Shown: one piece after another, positions 41,711 to 52,654 of the stretch | How the letters are laid out: the number at the start of each line of letters is the position of its first letter | Numbering within the stretch: position 1 is the stretch's first letter | Assembly (NCBI RefSeq): GCF_019397265.1 | Contig: NZ_CP068985.1 | Coordinates: 6,502,001-6,566,000 of the forward strand | Source of the DNA: Nonomuraea coxensis DSM 45129 | Lineage (GTDB): Bacteria > Actinomycetota > Actinomycetes > Streptosporangiales > Streptosporangiaceae | Reading direction: 5' to 3' | DNA length: 64,000 bases | The notes under the pieces: model-generated | Told to the model about the DNA's origin: nothing | Databases searched by the model: none | Seen by the model: the letters and a program-made list of their open reading frames with translations, nothing else | Program-made: the position numbers and the translations under genes

Positions 41711-42744
41711 GCGTCGCCACCGCTCCCGCGCTCGCCCGCCCCCGGACCGGCGCCCCGCTGCTGCTGGCCGGGGCGTTCGGCGTGTGCGCCGTGGTCGCGG
41801 CCGTGGCGGCAAGCTCGTTCACCGCGCAGGAGGCCGTCCCCGGCATCCCGATGCCCGGCCCGGTCGTCGAGGTGGGCCTGCCCGTCGTACGGGTCCTGCT
41901 CGACCTGGCCGCCGTCGCCGTGGTCGGGCTGAGCCTGCTGCCGAAGCTGCTCGGCTTCGACGCCCCCGACCGCACGGAGCCGATCCTCCTGCGGGTGCGT
42001 CCGCTGGCCGTGATCGCGGCCTGGGCGTGGGCGATCTGCGCCCTGCTGACGATCGTGTTCCAGGCGGCGGAGCTGAACCCGGGCGGCGTGCCGACGTTCG
42101 GGATGATCGCCGCCTATGTCGGGAACGTCGGCACGGGCCAGGGCCTGCTCTTCAGCGCCGCGTGCGCGCTCGCCGCGGCCGGGATCGGGCTGATGGCGGT
42201 GCGGTTCGGCGAGAAGGTGCCCGCCGAGCTGCGGGTGATCGTGGCCCTGTTCGGCCTGCTGCCCATCCCGGTGACCGGCCACGCCGTCAACTCGGTCTGG
42301 CACGACCCGATCATGGTCTCGATGGAGATCCACGTGATGGGCTCGGCCGCGTGGGCCGGCGGCCTGATCGCGACCGTCGCGTTCGTGGGCCCGCACCGCG
42401 ACCTGCTGGCGGTGACGCTGCCGAAGTTCTCCCGGCTGGCGACGCTGTGCCTGCTGCTGGTCGCCCTGTCGGGCCTGGTGACCGGGCTCGGCACGATGGC
42501 GCTGACGCCGGGCGTGACGCTGCCGGACGCGATCGTGACCAGCCACTACGGGCTGCTGGTGGTGGCCAAGACGGCGCTGGTGGCGGCGCTGGTGCCGCTG
42601 GCCGCGCACATCCGCTTCCGCCTGCTGCCCGCCATCAGGACCGGCCGGGCCACCGCTCTCGTCGGCTGGGCGGTGGCCGAGGTGGCGGTGATGGGCCTGG
42701 CGTACGGGGTGGCGGTGGCGCTCACCCGCGCGTCCATCGCCTGA
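41707..42744 (+). CDS. copD: CopD copper transport membrane protein
   Basis: 345 aa, eight or so transmembrane helices. The GTG start overlaps the CopC stop by 4 bp. The CopD core is visible as IPVTGHAVNSVWHDPI, MEIHVMGSAAWAGGLIATVA and LVTGLGTMALTPG with helices of the YcnJ-like group. CopC passes copper to CopD for import in the accepted model. The product lacks the CopC domain of true YcnJ fusions, because CopC is encoded separately. Confidence 0.93.
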   Translation: MSVATAPALARPRTGAPLLLAGAFGVCAVVAAVAASSFTAQEAVPGIPMPGPVVEVGLPVVRVLLDLAAVAVVGLSLLPKLLGFDAPDRTEPILLRVRPLAVIAAWAWAICALLTIVFQAAELNPGGVPTFGMIAAYVGNVGTGQGLLFSAACALAAAGIGLMAVRFGEKVPAELRVIVALFGLLPIPVTGHAVNSVWHDPIMVSMEIHVMGSAAWAGGLIATVAFVGPHRDLLAVTLPKFSRLATLCLLLVALSGLVTGLGTMALTPGVTLPDAIVTSHYGLLVVAKTALVAALVPLAAHIRFRLLPAIRTGRATALVGWAVAEVAVMGLAYGVAVALTRASIA

Positions 42745-42774
42745 CCGCCACGTCGGCCCGCCCGGGATCGGGGC

Positions 42775-43953
42775 TCAGGCGGTGACGACCGCCGGGGCCT
42801 CGATCGGCGCGGTGCCGGGAACACGCCGGCGGGCCACCCATTCGGCGGCGAGCCAGGCGGCCAGCAGCCCCAGCCCGGCCCACACGGCGGACGCCGTGGC
42901 GAGCGGCGGCGCGCCGGCCAGCCCTTCCTGGCCCTTGACGGCGCCGTACACCACGCCCATGATCGCGCTCTGCGCGACGAGCGCCCCGTACGCGACGGCG
43001 GTCGCCCCCACGGCCCCCACGACGGCCCGTACCACGGGCATCCGCAGCAGGAACGCCACGTCCACCATGAGCCCGGCCACAACCAGGAAGAACGGCACCG
43101 CCGACGGCGGGAAGCCGGTGAAGGTCAGCAGCGGCCAGATCAGCGTGCGGAAGGCCACGTACGCCCCGGCGACGAGGGTGGCGGCGCCGAAGCGGCCGAT
43201 CAGCAGCCGCGCGACCACCAGCACCGACAGCCCGGCGACCACGGCGTAGACCGGGTAGAGGAAGTCGGGCACCGGCAGCGCGAAGCCGAGCATCATCGTG
43301 CGGTCCACCGGCCGCCCCATCTGGTCGGCGGCGAACTGCAGCAGGATCGGCTCGGCGTAGACGGCGCCGTTGTCCCACGCGCCGACCGACAGGATGCCGT
43401 ACTCCTGGTGCTGCTCGGGGAAGTGCACGTTCTCCAGGAAGAAGGCGAGGAACCCGGCCAGCACGAGCGTGCGTTCCCTGCCGGGCCGCGCGCCCAGGAA
43501 CCAGCCGCGGATCACCCCCGCGATCATGAAGAACGTTCCAACGTAGAGCATGATGTGCGACGGGCTCCACGAGGTGATGTCGAGCCCGTTGACGCGGTGG
43601 TTGATCAGGTCGAGCGGGACCGCGACGAGGAAGACGCCGGTGCCCCACTGGATCAGCCTGAGCGCGAGTTTGTCGACGCCGTAGCCGGTGTAGCCGTGGA
43701 TGATCGTCAGCGCCACCACGATCGCCGTGCCCGCGGAGTTGAGCAGGTGGGGCGGGGCGAGGTCGTCGCGCAGCCACTTGAAGTGCCACGAGACGTCCCA
43801 GGCCGAGCCGAGCAGCTTGAGCGTGAGCGCCACCAGCCATCCGAAGTAGAGCACCCTGAACAGGTCGTCCGGCGTCTCGCGCCCCGCCTGGCCTCTGGTC
43901 CAGTACGGCAAGGCCCACTCAGCGGCCTTCTTGATCGATGCTGGAGACTTCAC
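42775..43953 (-). CDS. Multi-histidine polytopic membrane protein
   Basis: 392 aa from the GTG at 43953; a TTG at 43980 is an alternative. About nine transmembrane helices. Conserved-looking His sites are concentrated at helix ends: SAWDVSWHFKWLRDDLAPPH, ALTIIHGYTGYG, SWSPSHIMLYVG and ENVHFPEQHQEYG. No family is recognised. It lies tail to tail with CopD, 30 bp apart. Many His and Trp residues near membrane faces suggest a metal- or haem-binding role, but this is inference. Confidence 0.75.
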   Translation of the reverse strand: MKSPASIKKAAEWALPYWTRGQAGRETPDDLFRVLYFGWLVALTLKLLGSAWDVSWHFKWLRDDLAPPHLLNSAGTAIVVALTIIHGYTGYGVDKLALRLIQWGTGVFLVAVPLDLINHRVNGLDITSWSPSHIMLYVGTFFMIAGVIRGWFLGARPGRERTLVLAGFLAFFLENVHFPEQHQEYGILSVGAWDNGAVYAEPILLQFAADQMGRPVDRTMMLGFALPVPDFLYPVYAVVAGLSVLVVARLLIGRFGAATLVAGAYVAFRTLIWPLLTFTGFPPSAVPFFLVVAGLMVDVAFLLRMPVVRAVVGAVGATAVAYGALVAQSAIMGVVYGAVKGQEGLAGAPPLATASAVWAGLGLLAAWLAAEWVARRRVPGTAPIEAPAVVTA

Positions 43954-44072
43954 GGGCAAGAATCTTACGGTCCTTGGCAACCCCGGGTCTCGGCGTCCCA
44001 GCGAGGGTGCTCATCGCCGGAGCGTCCTCTCGCAGTGATCCTCCATGTAGGGGCCGTCGCGATCTCCGTCTC

Positions 44073-44082
44073 AGAAATTTCT
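44073..44082. promoter_or_regulatory. Perfect palindrome AGAAATTTCT before the hydrolase-ABC gene
   Basis: A 10-bp perfect palindrome, flanked on both sides by CTC/CTCAG, lies 25 bp upstream of the ATG at 44108. It is a rare A+T-rich spot and could be an operator. Confidence 0.4.
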
Positions 44083-44107
44083 CAGGTGTGGAAAGTAGGC
44101 TTCCGGC

Positions 44108-46810
<2,703 letters not shown>

Positions 46811-46813
<3 letters not shown>

Positions 46814-47112
46814 CATCCTCCCCCTCACGAACGAGGGGGATTCCGACCGTCGCCGGTCGGTCTTCCTGCTTCACCGCCGATCGCCCGCCCGGGAGGAGGA
46901 CTCCCACTTGAGGTCTTACACCAGCTCCACAGGCGTTTCAGCTCTCCGTCAGCCCGGCGGCGAGCACGTTTCTGTATGTGCGAGATCACTCGCGCACCGG
47001 CCGAATCCGAAAGACGACGGCGCTCCGCCTGACGGCGTATCGCCTGCTCCTGCCCTGCCCGGCAGGAGTCCGATTCCTCCCCCGCCTGAAGGCGGGGGTC
47101 TCCTCGGAGGTA
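46811..47112. mobile_element. IS200/IS605-like hairpin element without transposase (PATE/MITE)
   Basis: The left end TTGACATCCTCCCC... carries an 8-bp stem (46819-46826 with 46833-46840). The right end carries the stem CCCCCGCC-TGAA-GGCGGGGG (47079-47098) with another hairpin CTCCTGCC / GGCAGGAG (47047-47068) before it. CCTCCCC...GGGGATTCC-type hairpins are the ends of actinobacterial IS200/IS605 (TnpB) elements. No open frame of TnpA or TnpB is present, so it is a non-autonomous remnant of about 300 bp. It lies between the ATPase and permease genes. Exact ends are uncertain. Confidence 0.7.
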
Positions 47113-47116
47113 TCTG

Positions 47117-47962
47117 ATGACCGCCGCGCCGGGCTACGCGCCCCGCCGCACCCTGCCGCTGCGCGTGGAGATCGTCCGGCAGTTCAAGCGGCGGCGGACA
47201 CTCGTCATGTTCGGGCTGCTGCTGGCCCTGCCGTGGATCCTGGTGATCGCCTTCCAGTTCGGGCCCCAGTCCAGCAACGGGGGGCAGTCGCTGCGCATCT
47301 CCGACCTGGCGACGCAGAGCGGCCTCAACTTCGCCGCCTTCGCCCTGTCGGTGTCGGCCAACTTCCTGCTGGTGGTGGCGGTCGCGATGTTCTGCGGCGA
47401 CACCGTGTCCAGCGAGGCCAACTGGTCGTCGCTGCGCTACCTGCTGGCCGCGCCGATCCCCCGGGACCGGCTGCTGCGGCAGAAGCTGATCGTGGCACTC
47501 GGCTACTCGGCGGCGGCCGTGATCTGCCTGCCGGTGATGGCGCTGGTGGCGGGCACGCTGGCGTTCGGATGGAACGACATCCAGGTGCCGGTCACCGGCG
47601 AGATCATCGCGGCGGTGGACGTGCTGCCGCGCTTCGGCATCGTGATCGGGTACGCGCTGGTCAGCCAGCTCGTGGTGGCGGCGCTGGCGTTCCTCGTCTC
47701 CACCATGACCGACTCCCCGCTCGGGGCGGTCGGCGGGGCGGTGGGGCTGTGGATCGTCTCGACGATCCTCCAGGCGGTCGAGGCGCTGGGGTCGCTGCGC
47801 GAGTTCCTGCCGACGTACTGGAACAACGCCTGGACGGACGCACTCACGCCCGAGATGGACTGGGGCGGCATGATCAAGGGCGCGTCGGTGTCGATCACGT
47901 ACGCGGCCATCCTGATCGCGATCGCCTTCCGCCGCTTCCGCCGCAAGGACGTGGTGAGCTGA
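47117..47962 (+). CDS. ABC-2 type permease
   Basis: 281 aa with about six transmembrane helices. The start ATG has GGAGG 6 nt upstream. The N-terminus RVEIVRQFKRRRTLVMFGLL and the segment SSEANWSSLRYLLAAPIPRD, then RLLRQKLIVALGYSAAAVI, are typical of ABC-2 export permeases (ABC2_membrane_3/5). It is the probable partner of the ATPase domain of the fusion protein upstream. The spacing of 303 bp holds an IS605-like element. A strong terminator follows the stop. Confidence 0.93.
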   Translation: MTAAPGYAPRRTLPLRVEIVRQFKRRRTLVMFGLLLALPWILVIAFQFGPQSSNGGQSLRISDLATQSGLNFAAFALSVSANFLLVVAVAMFCGDTVSSEANWSSLRYLLAAPIPRDRLLRQKLIVALGYSAAAVICLPVMALVAGTLAFGWNDIQVPVTGEIIAAVDVLPRFGIVIGYALVSQLVVAALAFLVSTMTDSPLGAVGGAVGLWIVSTILQAVEALGSLREFLPTYWNNAWTDALTPEMDWGGMIKGASVSITYAAILIAIAFRRFRRKDVVS

Positions 47963-47985
47963 ACGGGGCCCGGCCGGGCCCCGTT
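47962..47985. terminator. Strong bidirectional terminator
   Basis: AACGGGGCCC-GGCC-GGGCCCCGTT, a perfect 10-bp stem, starts at the last base of the permease stop and precedes the end of the convergent GNAT gene. Confidence 0.75.
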
Positions 47986-48007
47986 CCCGCGGGAGTGTGA
48001 TCGAAGG

Positions 48008-48466
48008 TCAGGGAAGGGTGCGTTCGAAGGTGATCAGGGTGGTGCCGGGGCCGTTGTAGGCGGGGTGCGGGCCGCCGACCGTGAAGCCCATGCGCCGGTG
48101 GAAGGCGATGGAGCCCTCGTTCACGGGCGAGGTGATCGCCTTCACCACGTGCCGCCCGTGTTCCCGCGCGATCGCGAAGAACGCCTCGTACAGCCCTCTG
48201 GCCAGGCCGGTCCCCCGGGACGCCGGGGAGACGCCGACGAAGTGGATGTACGCCTCGTCCTCCGCCGACGGCGAGGGGAAGCCGATGAGGAAGCCCGCGA
48301 GCTCGCCCGGGTCGGTCGAGGCGATCAGGCTCGTCCGATGGAAGTGGTCGAGGAAGAGCCGGGGCAGGGAGGGGAGGACGGGGCGGCCCCACCACGTGTC
48401 GACGACGGCGGCGATGGCGTCGTAGTCGGCCGGCGTGGCGGGGCGCAGCGCGGCGGCTGCGGTCAC
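48008..48466 (-). CDS. GNAT N-acetyltransferase
   Basis: 152 aa from a GTG. Motif A is YIHFVGVSPASRGTGLARGL (acetyl-CoA loop), followed by GRHVVKAITSPVNEGSIAFH and RRMGFTVGGP, the usual C-terminal end. It is the complete length of the Acetyltransf_1 group. Substrate unknown. It lies 6 bp after the small acidic gene on the same strand and is probably co-transcribed with it. Confidence 0.92.
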   Translation of the reverse strand: MTAAAALRPATPADYDAIAAVVDTWWGRPVLPSLPRLFLDHFHRTSLIASTDPGELAGFLIGFPSPSAEDEAYIHFVGVSPASRGTGLARGLYEAFFAIAREHGRHVVKAITSPVNEGSIAFHRRMGFTVGGPHPAYNGPGTTLITFERTLP

Positions 48467-48472
48467 GGGGCC

Positions 48473-48601
48473 TCAGTCCCAGTGCGGGGGCCTGTTGTCC
48501 AGGTAGAAGCTGTCCGTGTCCTCATCGGGGAGGTCGTCGCCCCAGCCGAGGTCCAGGTCGTCCGAAGTCTGCTCGGGGTAGAAATCTTCCACGCCCGACA
48601 T
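48473..48601 (-). CDS. Small acidic protein (42 aa)
   Basis: The frame from the ATG at 48601 runs to TGA at 48473. The peptide is strongly acidic and aromatic: MSGVEDFYPEQTSDDLDLGW, GDDLPDEDTDSFYLDN and RPPHWD at the end. From memory, similar short proteins with a RPPHW(D/G) tail exist in other actinomycetes, but this could not be checked here. It is too short for routine gene calling. It is directly ahead of the GNAT gene (6 bp). Function unknown. Confidence 0.6.
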   Translation of the reverse strand: MSGVEDFYPEQTSDDLDLGWGDDLPDEDTDSFYLDNRPPHWD

Positions 48602-48713
48602 GCTACCCAGACGTGGAAAGCAACACCGCCCGTGTCCTCAGGTCCAGGGACACGCGGCATTCGCGGGGGTACGATGCCAAAGTTGGTGTCGCCTATCCCC
48701 CGTGAGGCTGCGC

Positions 48714-50828
48714 ATGGCCACCCCGACAGGCTGGCGGCGAGAGGGCAATCTTCCGGCGGAGCTCACCACCTTCGTCGGCCGCACGCGACTGCTCGCCAAC
48801 CTCAGACGGCATCTCAGCGAGTCCCGGCTGGTGACGGTCACGGGCATCGGAGGCGTCGGGAAGTCGCGCACCGTGCTGCGCCTGGCGCACCAGGTTCGCG
48901 CCCAGTACCCGGACGGCGTCTGGTTCGCCGATCTGGCCCGGCTGCAGGACGCCGGCATGGTGAAGCACACGATCTCCTCGGCGCTGCGCATCGCCGACCA
49001 GTCCTCGCGGGCGGAGTCGGAGTCGCTGTCGGAGTGGGTGGGCGAGCGCGACATGCTGCTCATCATCGACACCTGCGAGCACGTCGTGCAGGGCTGCGCG
49101 GAGCTGGTGCACGAGCTGCTGGAGGCGGCGCCCAACCTGAAGGTGCTGGCCACGAGCCGCCAGTCGCTGCACCTGCCGTACGAGCACGTGGTGCCGGTCC
49201 CGCCGCTGCAGGTGCCGGGCGACGACCCGGCGGAGAACCTGTTCACCAACGAGTCGGTGCAGCTGTTCGCCGCCCGCGCCGGGGCCAGCGTGCCCGACTT
49301 CCAGCTCGACGAGAGCAACATCGGCACGGTGGCCGAGCTGTGCCGGCGGCTCGACGGCATCCCGCTGGCGATCGAGCTGGCCGCGGTGCGGCTGCGGGCG
49401 CTGTCGGTCGACCAGATCCTGGGGCTGCTGGCCGACCGGTTCAGCCTGCTGGCCGGGGCGAGCCGTACGGCTCTGCCGCGCCACCAGACGCTGCGCGCGG
49501 CGATCGGCTGGAGCCACGAGCTGTGCGAGCCGGCCGAGCGGCTGCTGTGGGCGCGGCTGTCGGTGTTCGCGGGCGACTTCGAGCTGGACGCGGCCCGTTT
49601 CGTCTGCTCCGACGGCCGCCTGCCCTCCGAGGACATCACGGACCTCGTGACCGGCCTGGTGGAGAAGTCGGTCCTGCTGATCAGGAGCAACCACGCCGGC
49701 GTCCGCTACAAGCTGATCGACACCCTGGCCGAGTACGGCGACGAGTGGCTGGACAAGCTCGGCCAGCGCGAGCAGATGCGCCAGCGGCACCTGGAGTACT
49801 ACCTGAGCCTGGCCCAGCGCGGCGAGGACGCCTGGTCGGGCCCGCGGCAGATCTACTGGTTCGTCCGGATGCGCCAGGAGCACGACAACGTGCGGGTGGC
49901 GCTGGAGCACGCGCTGAAGACGCCGGGCAAGGAGACCCTGGCGCTGACGCTGCTGTCGTCGCTGTGGTTCATGTGGGTGTGCTGTGGTTTCGCCCGCGAG
50001 GGGCGGCTCTACCTGGAACGGGCCCTGGAGGCCAATCCCGAGTTCAGCAAGGAGCGCTGCAAGGCGCTGTGGGTGCTCTCGTACGTCAAGAGCGCCCAGG
50101 GCGACAGCGCCGGAGCCCAGTCCGCGGCCGAGGAGTGCAGCACCGAGGCGGTGCGGGTGGGCGACTCCCGGGCGGTGATCCTGGCCTCGAAGATGCAGGG
50201 CACGGCCGCGCTGCTCCAGGGCGACCTGCAGAAGGCGAGCGCGCTGCTGGGCGTGGCGATCGAGTTCAACACCGACAACAAGGAGCTCAACCCGGGCCTG
50301 CTGCCCGCCATCGTCGAGCTGTCGCTGGTGCTGTGCTCGCAGGGCGAGCTGTACGAGGCCGAGTCGCTGCTGCAGGACTGCCTTCAGGTGTGCCGCGAGC
50401 GCGGCGAGCTGTGGGTCAGCTCCCACGCGCAGTGGGCGCTGGCCGGCACCAGGCTCGCGACCGGCCGGCCGGACGAGGCGCTGCACAACGCGCGGGAGGC
50501 GCTGCGCATCAAGCGGCACTTCCACGACACGCTCGGCACGCTGCTGGCGCTGGAGACCGCGGCGCGCATCTTCGCCACGCTGAACGACGCCGCGATGGCC
50601 ACGCAGTTGCTGGGTGCGCTGCAGCAGAACTGGAAGACGGCCGGCCTGCCGCAGCTGGGCGCGCCCTGGATGACCGACGACCACGACGACTGCGTACGCG
50701 CGTGCAAGCGGGAGCTGGGCGAGCTGGCGTACAAGGACGCCCTGGAGGAAGGCGCGCGGCGCGACCTCGAGGAGGCGTCGGCGCTCGCGCTGGGCGAGCT
50801 CGACTCCCCCGGCGACAGCCGGCCCTAG
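48714..50828 (+). CDS. NB-ARC-type ATPase with TPR domain, no DNA-binding domain
   Basis: 704 aa from the ATG at 48714; a GTG at 48702 is possible. The opening NLPAELTTFVGRTRLLANLR leads to Walker A GIGGVGKSRTVLRLAH and Walker B LLIIDTCEHVVQGCAE, then CRRLDGIPLAIELAAVRLRA, all typical of SARP/LuxR-type NTPases. From about 380 to 680 the protein is TPR-like helical repeats. Neither a SARP nor a LuxR helix-turn-helix is seen at the ends. The C-terminus is DSPGDSRP; the TAG stop belongs to the CTAG target site of the IS that follows. Confidence 0.88.
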   Translation: MATPTGWRREGNLPAELTTFVGRTRLLANLRRHLSESRLVTVTGIGGVGKSRTVLRLAHQVRAQYPDGVWFADLARLQDAGMVKHTISSALRIADQSSRAESESLSEWVGERDMLLIIDTCEHVVQGCAELVHELLEAAPNLKVLATSRQSLHLPYEHVVPVPPLQVPGDDPAENLFTNESVQLFAARAGASVPDFQLDESNIGTVAELCRRLDGIPLAIELAAVRLRALSVDQILGLLADRFSLLAGASRTALPRHQTLRAAIGWSHELCEPAERLLWARLSVFAGDFELDAARFVCSDGRLPSEDITDLVTGLVEKSVLLIRSNHAGVRYKLIDTLAEYGDEWLDKLGQREQMRQRHLEYYLSLAQRGEDAWSGPRQIYWFVRMRQEHDNVRVALEHALKTPGKETLALTLLSSLWFMWVCCGFAREGRLYLERALEANPEFSKERCKALWVLSYVKSAQGDSAGAQSAAEECSTEAVRVGDSRAVILASKMQGTAALLQGDLQKASALLGVAIEFNTDNKELNPGLLPAIVELSLVLCSQGELYEAESLLQDCLQVCRERGELWVSSHAQWALAGTRLATGRPDEALHNAREALRIKRHFHDTLGTLLALETAARIFATLNDAAMATQLLGALQQNWKTAGLPQLGAPWMTDDHDDCVRACKRELGELAYKDALEEGARRDLEEASALALGELDSPGDSRP

Positions 50829-50888
50829 GAGCCTTCTGATGATGTTGCTGACTTCCGATCATGTAGGCCGAGGTTCAGGCTGGACAGC

Positions 50889-52517
50889 ATGATGGGGCAT
50901 CGTCCCGAGCGGCCGGTAGGGCCGGATGTGTGGAGCACCTGCCGGGAGTTGATCCCGGCAGGGAGCGTGTACGCCTTCCTGGCCGACCACCGCGATGAGC
51001 TGTTTCCCGAGGAGATGTTCGCCGACCTGTATGCCGCGACCGATGGCCGGCCGAGCATCCCGCCGCAGATGCTGGCGTGTGTGCTGGTGTTGCAGGCATT
51101 GCTGCATCACTCCGATCCTGAAGCCGCGCTGGCGGTGCGCTGTGATCTGCGCTGGAAGGCCGCCTGCGGGCTGGGACTGCAGGATCGGGGCTTCGATCCC
51201 TCCCTGCTGGTGTACTTCCGGCAGCGGCTGCGCAGGTCGGGCGACCCGAACCGGATCTTTGCCCGGGTCAGCCGCCTGGCCGCCGGCAGCGGGGCCCTGC
51301 GCGGCCGGACCCGGCGGGTGCTGGACTCGGCCGTGCTGGACGACGCGGTGGCCACCCAGGACACCATCACCCAGCTGATCGCGGCGATCCGGCGGGCGGG
51401 CAGGCAGGTGCCCGGCGCCGCCCAGGTGATCGCCGGACATTGTCATGCCACCGACTACACCGAGGCGGGCAAACCCGCCATCGCCTGGAACGACGCCACG
51501 GCACGGCAGGAACTGGTGTCCGGCCTGGTCACCGATGCGCTCACGGTGGTGGCCGCGTTCGAGACGGCCGCGCTGGCGGGCGAGCTGGACGAGACGGCCG
51601 GCCAGGCGCTGGCGCTGCTGGCGCTGGTGGCCGGGCAGGATGTCGAACCGGCCGAGGGCTCTGACGGCACCGATGGGCGCTGGCGGATCGCGCGCAAGGT
51701 CGCCACCGACCGGGTCATCTCCACCGTCGACGCCCAGGCCCGGCACGTGCACAAGACCGTGCACCACCGGCAGGACGGCTACAAGGCGCATGTCGTGATC
51801 GAGCCCGATACCGGACTGTTCACCGGCGTCCGGCTGACCATGGCCACCGGAGCCGGCAACCACGAGGCGGTGGTCGGTGTCGATCTACTGGCCGAGCCAC
51901 CCGCCGAGCCACCCGCCGAGCCACCCGCCGACCCGCCGGCCGGCCCGGCGACGTTCGAGGTGCTGGGCGACACGGCGTATGGCACCGGAGACGCCCGCGC
52001 CGCGCTGGCCGCTGCCGGGCACTTCGTCATCTTCAAGCCCGCACCCCTGCGCCCGGCGGTGCCCGGCGGCTTCACCATCGACGACTTCCATGTCGATGAG
52101 GCTGCGGGCACGGTCACCTGCCCAGCTGATGTGACACGGCGCCTCACCGCGGCACGGTCGGTGACCTTCGGAGCCGCCTGCCGGTCCTGCCCGTTCCGGC
52201 AACGCTGCACGACCAGCAAGAACGGTCGTTCCTTACAGGTGCATCCACACGACGCCCTGTTACGACAGGCCCGTCATGCCTGGGCCACCGATCCCGGCCT
52301 GACCGCCACCTACCGGCAGCACCGCCCCATGGTCGAACGCTCCATCGCCTGGCTCATCGGCGCCGACGGCGGCGCCCGCAAGCTCCGCTACCGCGGCGTC
52401 CAGCGCAACAACCTCTGGCTCCACCTCCGGGCAGCCGCCCTGAACCTGCGTCGCCTGATCAACCTCGGACTCACTCCCACCCAGGGCACCTGGGCGCTCC
52501 AGCCGGCCACCGGCTGA
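50889..52517 (+). CDS. IS1182-family transposase
   Basis: 542 aa. The N-terminal DUF772 part is visible (AGSVYAFLADHRDELFPEEM, PPQMLACVLVLQALLHHSD, VRCDLRWKAACGLGL). The DDE core has ISTVDAQARHVHKTVHHRQD (first Asp), VLGDTAYGTGDARAALA (second) and VERSIAWLIGADGGARKLRY (Glu helix). The Cys cluster CRSCPFRQRCTTSKNG is normal for the family. The frame is intact, so the element may be active. A proline-rich EPPA repeat sits between the first and second Asp. Confidence 0.95.
   Translation: MMGHRPERPVGPDVWSTCRELIPAGSVYAFLADHRDELFPEEMFADLYAATDGRPSIPPQMLACVLVLQALLHHSDPEAALAVRCDLRWKAACGLGLQDRGFDPSLLVYFRQRLRRSGDPNRIFARVSRLAAGSGALRGRTRRVLDSAVLDDAVATQDTITQLIAAIRRAGRQVPGAAQVIAGHCHATDYTEAGKPAIAWNDATARQELVSGLVTDALTVVAAFETAALAGELDETAGQALALLALVAGQDVEPAEGSDGTDGRWRIARKVATDRVISTVDAQARHVHKTVHHRQDGYKAHVVIEPDTGLFTGVRLTMATGAGNHEAVVGVDLLAEPPAEPPAEPPADPPAGPATFEVLGDTAYGTGDARAALAAAGHFVIFKPAPLRPAVPGGFTIDDFHVDEAAGTVTCPADVTRRLTAARSVTFGAACRSCPFRQRCTTSKNGRSLQVHPHDALLRQARHAWATDPGLTATYRQHRPMVERSIAWLIGADGGARKLRYRGVQRNNLWLHLRAAALNLRRLINLGLTPTQGTWALQPATG
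51891..51926 (+). repeat. Three 12-bp tandem repeats (AEPP) in the transposase
   Basis: GCCGAGCCACCC is repeated three times exactly (51891-51902, 51903-51914, 51915-51926), with a degenerate fourth copy. It is in frame in a probable linker of the transposase, just ahead of the strand carrying the second catalytic Asp. Confidence 0.9.
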
Positions 52518-52654
52518 AGCGCCCGCAGCGAGCAACAGCGGGCGCTGTTCCGTCGAAGATCTGACCGTTCAGCAGCCCTCTACCTGCCGACCATCACGCA
52601 AACAACATTTTCAGAAGGCTCCTAGCCGGGCGGGACGGCCGGGGGGCCGGGCGG

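Larger units (their letters stand above)
50825..52625 (+). mobile_element. IS1182-family insertion sequence with CTAG target duplication
   Basis: The element spans 50829-52621 (1793 bp). Left end GAGCCTTCTGATGATGTTG and right end, inverted, GAGCCTTCTGAAAATGTTG match at 17 of 19 positions. CTAG flanks both sides (50825-50828 and 52622-52625), a palindromic 4-bp duplication. A 542-aa transposase is inside. The restored site reads ...CCGGCC-CTAG-CCGGGCGG, in the 30-bp gap between the ATPase stop and the convergent terpene cyclase stop. Confidence 0.92.
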
